From Bdellovibrionales bacterium Ga0074139 (lineage in GTDB: Bacteria; Bdellovibrionota; Bdellovibrionia; Bdellovibrionales; Bdellovibrionaceae), in the NCBI GenBank assembly GCA_001464795.1, contig LNEB01000015.1:1-64000 (forward strand): a stretch of 64,000 nucleotides of DNA, written 5' to 3'. The translations under genes and the position numbers were made by a program. The notes under the pieces are model-generated. The model was not told where the DNA came from and did no database searches. It was given only the letters and a program-made list of their open reading frames with translations. Below, piece after piece: positions 23,468 to 31,927 of the stretch; position 1 is the first letter of the stretch, and every line of letters begins with the position of its first letter.

Positions 23468-25348
23468 CTATTTATCTTTTAGTTCTCGCATTTCAATCTG
23501 GAGTCTCTGCATTCTTTCAACTGTGTCAGCTTTAGGATTTTCTTTCATTTCGAGAGCTAATTTTTTTAATTGATCTCGCAGTCCCGTTTCTCTTACTCGT
23601 CGAATTGCATCTTTTAAAATTTGAGTTTCCTTATCCAGAGTGAGTTCTTCTTCAGTTATTTCTGTTTCTGCTGTGCTGTTTTGATTGGTCCCGAACACGT
23701 GTCCTAACGAATGAATTTGATCGTTAAAAAACAAAATATCTGGTGCATCAACTTTTGAAACAAGCAGACTTAGCAACCTATCAAATTTTTCAGGCCCTTG
23801 TCTAGAGAGGTTTGATGCTATTTCAAGCACACTTTTCACTCCTAAACTAGTAATGAAACTTTCCACTTTGCTTTCAGAAAATATTTGAAAGTTGGCACGA
23901 GATTTGATTGCTAGTGCCAGTAGTGTTTGCTCTACACTAGGTGCTGATTTCAACTCAATTTCGAATCCACTGTCATTTTTTGTAGGCACAGGATTTGCTG
24001 AGGCTAAAGAATTCCCTGCTATGGTTGGAGTTTTTGATAATTGTGTGCGTCCACCAAGAGCTTCTACCAACCAATTTGGATGAACTTGCATTTGCTGCGC
24101 AAGCTCTTGAACGTAAAGTTTTTTCAATCGTAGGTCTGACATTTGCTCAAATACAGGCCTCGCTCGGTCAGCCAGCTGTACTTTTTGTTGAGCTTCACCG
24201 ATGTAGGACTTCATCCAATCTTTCAAAACAATCTTAAAAAGATCCTCAGATTTCTGAATCTTCTGTTTTAAAACCTCAACACCTTCGGTTTTGACGAAAT
24301 CATCTGGGTCTTGCCCATCAGGTAACACAAGACCACGAGGGTAAAGTCCTTGCGCAAGCAAAACAGGTAGTGATCTTTCTGCCGCATTTTGCCCGGCCGC
24401 ATCACCATCCAACAAAACAAGCACATGATTTGTCATACGCTTCAGCATGCGACAGTGATCAGAGGTCATAGCAGTCCCCATAATTGCCACAACATTCTGA
24501 ATGCCCGCTTGGTACAACGAAACAGCATCCATATAGCCTTCAACTACAATGGCGAGGTCTTCAGACCTAATAAATTTTGCGGTGTGATGAAGACCGTACA
24601 AGGTTCGACTTTTTGAAAAAACAGGTGTTTCCGGTGAGTTCAGATACTTGGGTTGACCTTCAAAAATGATTCGCCCACCGAAGGCAATGGAGTCGCCTAA
24701 ATGATTTTGAATGGGGAAGATTAATCGCTCTCGAAATAAATCAAAATATCCACCACCGCTTTGCTTGGCACGAATCAACTGAGCGGCCTCAGAAATTTCT
24801 TTGGCAATGGATTTAGAACTCAAGTGGTTAACAAGTCCGTCCCATTCAGAACCTGCGTATCCAATTTGAAAAGTTTCAAGAGTTTCTGAGCTCAAGCCAC
24901 GCTTTTTTACGTACTCACGCACGGGGTGCTGGGCTGGAAGTTTTTTAAACATATCGACGAAATAACGAGTGGCTAATTTATTGGCCTCAGAAATTTGCCG
25001 TTTTCGTTCGCGCTGTTTTTCTTCGGCATCTTGTGCAACTGGCGACTGAGGGACTGGCATTGCGATTCCCGATCTGTCCGCTAAGTATTCGACAGCCTCA
25101 GGAAAACCCATACCTTGGTAATCCCTGAGAAAAGAAAAGATGTTTCCCGATTTACCACAACCGAAGCAGTGATAAACCTGTTTGGATTCAGAGACTGAAA
25201 AGCTAGGTGTTTTTTCGGCATGATCAGGAAAGGGACAGCGACCCATTAATTGGGAGCCTGTTCGTTTCATTTGCGTATACTGAGAAATCACTTCCACTAA
25301 ATTATTAGAATCAGTGATTTTCTCTATGAATTCCTGGGAAAATCGCAT
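23468..25348 (-). CDS. dnaG: DNA primase DnaG
   Basis: The N-terminal zinc domain (CPFPDHAEKTPSFSV, then YHCFGCGKSGN) is followed by the catalytic core with SIAFGGRII, the TOPRIM motifs VVEGYMD and LDGDAAG, then the C-terminal DnaB-binding region. ATG 25348 is preferred; GTG 25357 is a possible earlier start but has no ribosome site. The 626-residue length is normal. The gene lies in the classical macromolecular-synthesis operon upstream of rpoD, linking replication primer synthesis with sigma-70 expression. Confidence 0.97.
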   Translation of the reverse strand: MRFSQEFIEKITDSNNLVEVISQYTQMKRTGSQLMGRCPFPDHAEKTPSFSVSESKQVYHCFGCGKSGNIFSFLRDYQGMGFPEAVEYLADRSGIAMPVPQSPVAQDAEEKQRERKRQISEANKLATRYFVDMFKKLPAQHPVREYVKKRGLSSETLETFQIGYAGSEWDGLVNHLSSKSIAKEISEAAQLIRAKQSGGGYFDLFRERLIFPIQNHLGDSIAFGGRIIFEGQPKYLNSPETPVFSKSRTLYGLHHTAKFIRSEDLAIVVEGYMDAVSLYQAGIQNVVAIMGTAMTSDHCRMLKRMTNHVLVLLDGDAAGQNAAERSLPVLLAQGLYPRGLVLPDGQDPDDFVKTEGVEVLKQKIQKSEDLFKIVLKDWMKSYIGEAQQKVQLADRARPVFEQMSDLRLKKLYVQELAQQMQVHPNWLVEALGGRTQLSKTPTIAGNSLASANPVPTKNDSGFEIELKSAPSVEQTLLALAIKSRANFQIFSESKVESFITSLGVKSVLEIASNLSRQGPEKFDRLLSLLVSKVDAPDILFFNDQIHSLGHVFGTNQNSTAETEITEEELTLDKETQILKDAIRRVRETGLRDQLKKLALEMKENPKADTVERMQRLQIEMRELKDK

Positions 25349-25373
25349 GCCGCTCACTTCTATATAATTTTGT

Positions 25374-25820
25374 TTAACTTAATTTTGCACGAACAAGTTC
25401 GCTGACAAGTTTGTTATCGGCAGCACCGCCAGAGCGCGCTAGCACTTCTTTCATGACAGGGCCCATGTCTTTGATGGTTTTGGCCGACAGTGCTGTCATC
25501 ACATCTACAACAAGTTTTTCAACTTGTTCTTTTGTCATTTGCGCAGGTAAGTAGGTTTCCAGAATTTTAAGCTCTGCTGCTTCTTGATCCACAAGATCCT
25601 GACGGTTTCCTGCTTTATATTGTTCGATAGATTCTTTTCTTTGTTTGACCAATTTTTTTATGACGGTCATAACTTCTTCGTCATTAATCGGATTGGGACG
25701 AAGTTCAATTTCACGATTTTTAATTGCCGCTTGAAGAAACCGCAAAGTCGCCAATTTAAGACTGTCTTTGCTTCTCATGGCCTCTTTGATTTCATTCATA
25801 ATTTTAGGTAGAATTTCCAT
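25374..25820 (-). CDS. yqeY: GatB/YqeY domain protein
   Basis: The 148-residue protein starts MEILPKIMNEIKEAMRSKDS and contains LATLRFLQAAIKNREIELRP, LKILETYLPAQMTKEQVEKL and a C-terminal DMGPVMKEVLARSGGAAD. This is the full YqeY family pattern related to the tail of GatB. Its exact role is unclear in all bacteria; it is thought to affect tRNA amidation or binding. It is placed between rpsU and dnaG, as in many genomes. Confidence 0.92.
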   Translation of the reverse strand: MEILPKIMNEIKEAMRSKDSLKLATLRFLQAAIKNREIELRPNPINDEEVMTVIKKLVKQRKESIEQYKAGNRQDLVDQEAAELKILETYLPAQMTKEQVEKLVVDVMTALSAKTIKDMGPVMKEVLARSGGAADNKLVSELVRAKLS

Positions 25821-25841
25821 CGAGGACTCCTTGATTGTATG

Positions 25842-25878
25842 AAAAAAAAGCGTTCAATTCGAATTAAGAATTGAACGC
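25842..25878 (-). terminator. intrinsic terminator or attenuator between rpsU and yqeY
   Basis: Read on the minus strand, an 11-bp stem (25868-25878 with 25850-25860, GCGTTCAATTC) is followed by a run of eight T (25842-25849). It lies in the operon after rpsU, so it should reduce downstream transcription relative to S21, a known layout of this operon. Confidence 0.8.
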
Positions 25879-25899
25879 CTTGAAAGTAAAATAAGAAAA

Positions 25900-26109
25900 C
25901 TAAGTTTCACCGAATCGGCGAGTTTTTTTCAAAGCTCTTTTGCGAGCAGAGATTGATTTCTTTTTCAAACGAACACTTGGTTTTTCAAAATGTTCACGTT
26001 TTTTAACTTCTGAAAGGATGCCTGCTTTTTCACAGGATTTTTTAAATCTTCGAAAAGCTCCTTCGAAACTTTCTGAATCTTTAACGCGTGTAAAGGCCAC
26101 TACAATCAC
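25900..26109 (-). CDS. rpsU: 30S ribosomal protein bS21
   Basis: The 69-residue basic protein includes the hallmark [12 protein letters not shown] and a C-terminal Lys/Arg-rich end ([19 protein letters not shown]). GTG 26109 sits very near its AGAGGTGG ribosome site; a GTG at 26100 has better spacing and would give a 66-residue protein. It is the first gene of the dnaG-rpoD unit and binds 16S rRNA near the anti-SD region. Confidence 0.95.
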   Translation of the reverse strand: MIVVAFTRVKDSESFEGAFRRFKKSCEKAGILSEVKKREHFEKPSVRLKKKSISARKRALKKTRRFGET

Positions 26110-26130
26110 CCACCTCTCATGTGGCTAGGC

Positions 26131-26151
26131 GGCCTCACTAAGAAAGAGGCC
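26131..26151 (-). promoter_or_regulatory. leader hairpin upstream of rpsU
   Basis: GGCCTC (26131-26136) and GAGGCC (26146-26151) pair across nine bases in the 5' leader of rpsU. It could take part in autogenous control or mRNA stability. This is suggested by location only. Confidence 0.3.
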
Positions 26152-26227
26152 GGAAAATAGAATGACATGGAATAACAAATTTTGTAGAAAAACTTCAACA
26201 TAAATCACCCTTTGGAAATTAATTGCA

Positions 26228-26695
26228 ATGCGTCAAGACCCTGAATTCTGGATGAAAAAAGCCCTCCTGCTGGCAAAAAAGGCAGCTGATCGAGACGAAG
26301 TCCCTGTGGGGGCTATTTTAGTCGACTCTGAGGGCCAGTTAATCGCCGAAGGTTACAATTTAAAAGAAACTCTGACCACACCCATTGGTCACGCCGAAAT
26401 CTTATGCTTGCACCGTGCGGCTAAGTCCAACAAAGCTTGGCGAATGATTGGAGCCAGCCTTTACGTCACCCTGGAGCCCTGCGTGATGTGCACAGGCGCC
26501 TTACTCCAGGCGCGAGTGAAGTCAGTTTATTTTGGTACCCGAGATCCTAAGGGTGGGGCCATGGGTAGCCTGTATAATATCGCAAATGACAAAAGATTGA
26601 ATCACCAGATTGAAGTTTTCGAAGGAATCTTGAAAGATGAGTGCTCAGACATTTTAAAAAAGTTCTTTCAGAAAAAAAGGGAGAAGAAGAAATGA
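26228..26695 (+). CDS. tadA: tRNA-specific adenosine deaminase TadA
   Basis: TadA converts A34 to inosine in tRNA(Arg)ACG. The cytidine-deaminase fold is seen with zinc ligands and proton shuttle HAE (H55, E57) and PCVMC (C85, C88). Other family features are DEVPVGAI, a GRN-like EGYNL, and FGTRDPKGGAMGSLYNI. The 155-residue length is normal. Its final codons overlap the next start (ATGA). Confidence 0.95.
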   Translation: MRQDPEFWMKKALLLAKKAADRDEVPVGAILVDSEGQLIAEGYNLKETLTTPIGHAEILCLHRAAKSNKAWRMIGASLYVTLEPCVMCTGALLQARVKSVYFGTRDPKGGAMGSLYNIANDKRLNHQIEVFEGILKDECSDILKKFFQKKREKKK

Positions 26696-27714
26696 CAACT
26701 CAACAATTAGCTCTTCTAGAACTAGAAAAAAATCTTCAACAACTATGTCAAACCCCAATGGGACGAAGAGCTTTCCTATCTTCCATGGGACTTTTGCTAG
26801 CGGGTTGCCAAAGCACTTCTTCTGATCGCAGACGAGAAGGCGATAACACAGGACAAAAGACTTCACTGACTGTTGAAGATGAAAAAAAGATGACTCAAGA
26901 AGTTTTGCCACAAATGCGCAAAGACTATCCGATCTTAAAAAATTCAGACGTTCAAAATTATGTTTCTCAACTGGGTAACCGAATTGTGGCGGCTAACAAT
27001 CTTCAAGGAAATCCTTACCAGTATACTTTTACTGCTGTTGACGTCGCCTATGTAAACGCTTTTGCGCTTCCTGCTGGAACCGTGATGATCACAACTCCAC
27101 TGATCGCTTTGGCCGAAAGTGAGGCAGAACTTGCTGGCGTCATCGGCCATGAAGTGGGTCACATCCAAGCCAGACACACGGCTGAACGTATGGAAGTCGC
27201 AAAAAAAGCGCAAAGCAAAACTTGGATGTACGCAGCTGGTGGTGGACTTCTTGGGGGGCTTGTTGGCTATGGACTTGGAACATTAGTATGCAATAAAAAT
27301 GATCAGAAATGTTTAACAGAAGCTGCTAAGTACGGAGCTGTCGCTGGTGCTGGTGGTGGTTTATTGATTCAAAAATATGGATTCATGGCCAATTCCCGTG
27401 AAGACGAGATGGAAGCTGACCGTATCGGCTTTAGAACCTCAGTGAATTCACGTTTTCACAAAGATCATGTGGGATCTTTTTACAGCAAGCTTTTACAAAT
27501 GGAACAACAGGGAAAAGGTAAACAAGATCCTATTACAAGATCCTTGGCAGACGCTTTAAGCACCCATCCGCCGTCCAAAGAACGAGTGAAACAAATGAAT
27601 CAGTTGGCCATGGAGCAAGAATTTAAACCCAACATGATCGTAAGCTCTAAAGAATTTGATAGAATTCGAAATATTGCCAAAAGCATAATCGCCTCTAAAA
27701 AATCACCTGCTTAA
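26692..27714 (+). CDS. M48-family metalloprotease, Tat-type lipoprotein
   Basis: ATG 26692 is chosen since it overlaps the tadA stop and has GGGAG upstream. The N-terminus has an RRAFLSS twin-arginine-like motif (R25-R26) and lipobox LLAGC (C39), so export through Tat as a lipoprotein is suggested. The protease domain has H153-EVG-H157 in GHEVGHIQA and a downstream EDEMEADRIG for the third ligand. It lacks the TPR region of BepA. A long glycine-rich membrane-like segment (AAGGGLLGGLVGYGLGTL) follows the HExxH. It is likely a periplasmic quality-control protease. Confidence 0.88.
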   Translation: MTTQQLALLELEKNLQQLCQTPMGRRAFLSSMGLLLAGCQSTSSDRRREGDNTGQKTSLTVEDEKKMTQEVLPQMRKDYPILKNSDVQNYVSQLGNRIVAANNLQGNPYQYTFTAVDVAYVNAFALPAGTVMITTPLIALAESEAELAGVIGHEVGHIQARHTAERMEVAKKAQSKTWMYAAGGGLLGGLVGYGLGTLVCNKNDQKCLTEAAKYGAVAGAGGGLLIQKYGFMANSREDEMEADRIGFRTSVNSRFHKDHVGSFYSKLLQMEQQGKGKQDPITRSLADALSTHPPSKERVKQMNQLAMEQEFKPNMIVSSKEFDRIRNIAKSIIASKKSPA

Positions 27715-27721
27715 TTTGGTT

Positions 27722-28102
27722 ATGAATACGAATAAAGATTTTCCCTCCAGTTGGAAAAAATATGAAAATGGTGACTGTGAGGGTTGCTATTCCAGTTGTT
27801 GCACAATGCCGGTGGAAGTTCGCTCATCGGACTTAGTTCGATTAGGGCTTACGACTGAAGATGAGTTGAATCAGTCGATTAAAAAAGTTGCTAAAAAATT
27901 AATTAAGTCTGGTGTTTTGAAATCTTACCGTGAAGGCACAGAATTTTTTATGATTTCACAAAAGGCCAATGAAGACTGCTGGTTTTTGGATTTAAAAACC
28001 AGACGTTGCACTGTTTACGAAAAAAGGCCAGACACTTGCCGGGATTTTCCGACTCGTGTTGGCCCTCGCGTAGGTTACTGCCCAATTCGTAAAATTCGTT
28101 AG
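27722..28102 (+). CDS. YkgJ-type cysteine-cluster protein
   Basis: The 126-residue protein has cysteines grouped as CEGCYSSCC near the start and RCTVYEKRPDTCRDF near the end, plus YCPI. This is the CxxCxxxCC...C family thought to bind zinc or an Fe-S cluster. ATG 27722 is used; a TTG at 27716 is possible. It follows the M48 gene by 7 bp and is probably co-transcribed with it. The molecular role is unknown. Confidence 0.8.
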   Translation: MNTNKDFPSSWKKYENGDCEGCYSSCCTMPVEVRSSDLVRLGLTTEDELNQSIKKVAKKLIKSGVLKSYREGTEFFMISQKANEDCWFLDLKTRRCTVYEKRPDTCRDFPTRVGPRVGYCPIRKIR

Positions 28103-28113
28103 AATTTTATTTC

Positions 28114-28884
28114 TTAATTCACTTCTTTTAAAAATTCTCTCATAGCGATAAAAGATCGTTTATCTGCCACTTCGTTGTAAGCTGCGCCTGCTTTAGGATC
28201 ATTTCCTGCACCTTTTTGAGAAAAAGCGTGAACGGCTCCACTGTAGGAAACAAATTGATAATCCACTTTTGCATCATTCATTTCTTTCATAAAACCATTG
28301 AGTTCTTCAGCTGAAACATAAGGATCGATCGCACCATGAAGCACAAGAACTTTAGATTTAATTTTTTGAGCATCTTTGGGATTCACAGATCCTAGATTTC
28401 CATGAAAGCTAATGACACCTTTAAGTGGCATACCTGCACGAGCCATTTCTAGAACTGCTGTTCCACCAAAGCAATAACCGGCAGCTGAAACTTTTTTTCC
28501 ATCCGCTTGAGCATGCTTTGAAGCTTGATCAACAGCCGCTTTTGCACGTGCACGTAACAATTTTCTATCACCATTTCTAAATGATCCAGCTGCCTTTGCT
28601 GCTTCTTCAGCATTTTTTGGTCTTAAACTTTTTCCATAAATATCAGCTGCGAATGCAAAGTATCCCATCTCAGCTAATTGCTGAGCGCGCATTTCAGTAT
28701 ATTCGCTGGGCCCCATCCAATCGTGAATAATAATAACCACTGGTTTTTTACCAGCAATAGCATCGTCATAAGCAATAAATCCTTCAAGTTCTTCTGAACC
28801 GTGTTTGTAAGTTATTTTTTCTGTTTTAACAGCGGCAGTGGCAGCAATTGAAAAAAGAAGACTTGTGAGAGCAAGTTTTAACAT
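28114..28884 (-). CDS. secreted dienelactone hydrolase family protein
   Basis: A signal peptide (about 1-18, ending TAAA) precedes an alpha/beta-hydrolase of the dienelactone hydrolase family with nucleophile Cys138 in GYCFGG, Asp187 in HGAIDPY, and His219 in GAVHAF. These form the DLH-type triad. Motifs VVIIIHDWMG and FAADIYGKS are also typical. The substrate is unknown; in the periplasm or outside it may hydrolyse ester or lactone bonds. Spaced 11 bp from the convergent YkgJ-like gene. Confidence 0.9.
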   Translation of the reverse strand: MLKLALTSLLFSIAATAAVKTEKITYKHGSEELEGFIAYDDAIAGKKPVVIIIHDWMGPSEYTEMRAQQLAEMGYFAFAADIYGKSLRPKNAEEAAKAAGSFRNGDRKLLRARAKAAVDQASKHAQADGKKVSAAGYCFGGTAVLEMARAGMPLKGVISFHGNLGSVNPKDAQKIKSKVLVLHGAIDPYVSAEELNGFMKEMNDAKVDYQFVSYSGAVHAFSQKGAGNDPKAGAAYNEVADKRSFIAMREFLKEVN

Positions 28885-28986
28885 GATGAATCTCCTGTTG
28901 TTGTTTGTTGAACAAAGATTCTAACCTATTTTTGGGGGATTAGTTGAATCACAACGCGCTGCTTACGTAAACAGGACCTGGCACCA

Positions 28987-29334
28987 TTACATACCTCGGT
29001 ATTTGATGCCCTTACCCTCAAGAATCTTTTTGAGCTGGTCTCGCTTATCACCTTGAATTTCAATGACACCAAAATCATCACGAATTAAATGAGTGCCGCC
29101 TACACCACATTTCGCTTTTAATTCTTTAGCAAAGGTCTTCAACCACTCTTCATTTTTTGGAAAGCGTTCCATGATAGTAACGGTCTTTCCACCTCGACCT
29201 GATTTTTCCAACTTAAATATGATTTCAAGTTTGTCAAAAAGCACTTGGTCTTTGTGGGACACTTTTTGATTGGCCTTTTGCATCTGTGCCATATCTTTTG
29301 GGTCTGTCGAGTAAACAAGCTTTTTATCAGACAT
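28987..29334 (-). CDS. yciH: SUI1/eIF1-family protein (YciH-type)
   Basis: The C-terminal SUI1 domain contains KSGRGGKTVTIMERF, LKAKCGVGGTHLI and IEIQGDKRDQL. The 115-residue length matches bacterial YciH. By homology with eIF1 it may improve start-codon choice. The start overlaps the spoVR stop by 8 bp, so it belongs to the prkA-yeaH-spoVR unit. Confidence 0.92.
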   Translation of the reverse strand: MSDKKLVYSTDPKDMAQMQKANQKVSHKDQVLFDKLEIIFKLEKSGRGGKTVTIMERFPKNEEWLKTFAKELKAKCGVGGTHLIRDDFGVIEIQGDKRDQLKKILEGKGIKYRGM

Positions 29335-30826
29335 TGGAAGGACTTGTGCTTATTTTTTTATCGACGAGTTCTTGCCCATCAAAACGATACAAATGACCGT
29401 CACCTTCCATCACAGTGACTAAATTAACTGGGCGCTGCCAAATTTTGAAAACATTTTTTAAAGTCTCGTTCATAAAATCAGGCTGCATATCAATACCTTC
29501 ATGAGTATGGGATAGCAAAAGCTCACCACGATTTTCAAAATTGGCGTCTTCCACTTTTATGATAGGTTGACCGAAATTTGTCATCATAAATAAAAGTTTT
29601 TGTTTGATCGCTTTGAAGTCTTTTGTATCGATCACCCAACGATTGGTTTTTTTATCAAATTTATAAACAAACATTTTATTTCGAACACAAAAATCTTCAG
29701 TTAAAAATTGATCAATAAAAGTTACGTCATTATGAATTTTACGAACTTCAAAAATTTTTTCACGGCCTAAATTCGTTTTTTTATCCCAATTTTTGCGCTC
29801 TTTGATGTCATCACAACTTTCCCATTCACGGCCAAAACGTCCTTTATTCCAACGATCTTCAATATCACGCATCAGTTCAATTCCCACTTTATAGGGATTG
29901 TATCCATTGGGAGCCATGGCCATGACACCTGCGTGATGATCAGCGAAATCAATGATTTCTGAATCATCTAAGATTTTTTCAGTCATGATTTTAGAATGCC
30001 AGTAAGAAGCCCATCCTTCATTCATCGTTTTTGTCATACCCTGAGGAGAATAATAATAAGCTTCATCCCTGATGATCGAAAGTACGTCCTGCTGCCAATC
30101 CTCAAGGGGAGCATAATGCATCAGAAATTTGAGAATATCTTTTTCAGCGGTTTCTGGAAATTTTTGTTTGGCTAAATTTTTGTCCTGTGCTTTTTGCTTT
30201 TGAGATTGAACGAAATCAGGTGGATTGATGTAGTCACGCATATAGGGCTTATCAACGCGAAGTAAACCCAAAGGATTTTCTGAGCGATTTTCTGGCTGCT
30301 TAGGCACAATGGTCTTTTCCACATAGGGGCTGTAACGATCAATCAAGTTTTCTAAGCTTAAGCAGATATCAACAAAACTTTCCACAGTGTCATAACCGTA
30401 GCGATCCATATACCTTCGAATCCGCACAGCGTGATTAGCCGTTTGATCCATCATTTTACGATTTGTTTTTCCAAACCAGATATTATTTTTAAAAAAATCA
30501 CAGTGACCAAAAACATGGGCCATCACAAGTTTTTGATCCATCATCATATTGCCTTCCATCAAATAGGCATAACAAGGATCATTATTAATCACCATTTCAT
30601 AAATTTTTGATAATCCATATTCATAGGATTTAGACATATGTTCGTATTCCATGCCAAATTTCCAATGAGGATATCGGACTGGAAAGCCGCCATAAGCTGC
30701 AATTTGATTAATTTGATCATAGGTCACGAGTTCAAAAATTGTTTCAAAACAATCGAGACCAAAATCTTCTGCAGCTTTAAGGATCCGAACTCTTTCGCGT
30801 TCAAGTTCAGGAGTTAAAATTCCCAT
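29327..30826 (-). CDS. spoVR: SpoVR family protein
   Basis: The 499-residue SpoVR/YcgB protein shows family stretches such as FGHCDFFKNNIWF, NEGWASYWHSKIM and HTHEGIDMQPDFM. It forms a conserved set with PrkA and YeaH, which have stress, stationary-phase and sporulation-like roles. The biochemical activity is unknown. It starts 1 bp after the yeaH stop. In this non-sporulating group it may act in persistence or in stress response. Confidence 0.95.
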   Translation of the reverse strand: MGILTPELERERVRILKAAEDFGLDCFETIFELVTYDQINQIAAYGGFPVRYPHWKFGMEYEHMSKSYEYGLSKIYEMVINNDPCYAYLMEGNMMMDQKLVMAHVFGHCDFFKNNIWFGKTNRKMMDQTANHAVRIRRYMDRYGYDTVESFVDICLSLENLIDRYSPYVEKTIVPKQPENRSENPLGLLRVDKPYMRDYINPPDFVQSQKQKAQDKNLAKQKFPETAEKDILKFLMHYAPLEDWQQDVLSIIRDEAYYYSPQGMTKTMNEGWASYWHSKIMTEKILDDSEIIDFADHHAGVMAMAPNGYNPYKVGIELMRDIEDRWNKGRFGREWESCDDIKERKNWDKKTNLGREKIFEVRKIHNDVTFIDQFLTEDFCVRNKMFVYKFDKKTNRWVIDTKDFKAIKQKLLFMMTNFGQPIIKVEDANFENRGELLLSHTHEGIDMQPDFMNETLKNVFKIWQRPVNLVTVMEGDGHLYRFDGQELVDKKISTSPSNV

Positions 30827-30827
30827 T

Positions 30828-31922
30828 TTATTTTCCTTTCCCTAAAAATTCTTTGATGGAATCTAAAATTTTGTCTTTAGAATCAATCTGAGAAAGAGTC
30901 AGTCCTGGTTCGTTGGGGAAATCTTTTTGTAAGTCCTTTAAAAACTGTCCGCTGCCATATTTACTTTCCACTTGTCCGTAAGAAAATATATTCACATTGG
31001 GAATAAAAAATTCTTTGATCATTCGAACGCAAAGCCTTGTGTCTTCACCACTCCAATTATCACCATCAGAAAAGTGAAATGGGTAAATATTCCAATCTTG
31101 CGGAGGATAATCTGTTTCAATTATCTGTTGAGCTAATTTATATGCTGAGCTGATAAGAGTTCCACCCGATTCGCTGGTTCTAAAAAAAGTATCTTCATCC
31201 ACTTCTTTTGCGGCCGCATCGTGGATAATAAATCTTGTCTCTAAACCTCGGTAGTGTTTTTTAAGCCAAGTGTTAATCCAAAAACTTTCAAGTCTAACGA
31301 TTTCTTTTTGTTCATCTCCCATAGAACCCGACACATCCATCATGTAGATGACGACTGCTTTCGTTTGGGGTTGAACAACCTTTTTAAAGGATCGGTAGCG
31401 AAAGTCAGGACGAATCGGCACTATGGCTGGTTCTTTAGGATTGTAAATTCCAGATGAAATATATCTTTTTAATGCTTTTTTATAGGACTGTTTAAAATTT
31501 CTAAGTCCCTCGGGCCCCACGGGCGCAATGCCAGAGTATTTAGTTTTCAAAGACTCTAGGGATTTAGCACCTTTGGGTTGAATTCGTGGAAGCTCAAGAT
31601 GCTCTCCTAGTAAATCAGCGAGTTCGTCTAAAGACATTTCTACTTCTAGTAGATGTTCTCCGGGGGTGCTTCCAGCTTGTCCTTGTCCATCGCCGGGTTC
31701 ACCAGCTTCTTGACCGGGCTCACCCTGCCCCTGGCCGACTCCACCCTGCTGTTTAGGACCGTAGCGAAAATTAGGAATATCAATTTGCGGAAGCGGAATT
31801 TTAACAAATTCATTTTCACGCTTTCCAATAAGTTCGCCTTGCGTAACAAACCTGCGGAAGTTCTCTTTCACCTTCCCCTTCACGATATCTTTAAAGCGGC
31901 TTTGATCTTCCCTAATTGACAT
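30828..31922 (-). CDS. yeaH: YeaH/YhbH family (DUF444) VWA-like protein
   Basis: The N-terminal half has a Gly/Gln/Pro-rich low-complexity region (about 59-90). The C-terminal half has a von Willebrand A fold with MIDAS motif MDVSGSMG (D196, S198, S200). This is the partner of the PrkA/YeaG kinase. It starts 5 bp after the prkA stop and its own stop is 1 bp before spoVR. It probably binds a metal and partner proteins. Confidence 0.95.
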   Translation of the reverse strand: MSIREDQSRFKDIVKGKVKENFRRFVTQGELIGKRENEFVKIPLPQIDIPNFRYGPKQQGGVGQGQGEPGQEAGEPGDGQGQAGSTPGEHLLEVEMSLDELADLLGEHLELPRIQPKGAKSLESLKTKYSGIAPVGPEGLRNFKQSYKKALKRYISSGIYNPKEPAIVPIRPDFRYRSFKKVVQPQTKAVVIYMMDVSGSMGDEQKEIVRLESFWINTWLKKHYRGLETRFIIHDAAAKEVDEDTFFRTSESGGTLISSAYKLAQQIIETDYPPQDWNIYPFHFSDGDNWSGEDTRLCVRMIKEFFIPNVNIFSYGQVESKYGSGQFLKDLQKDFPNEPGLTLSQIDSKDKILDSIKEFLGKGK

Positions 31923-31927
31923 AAATC

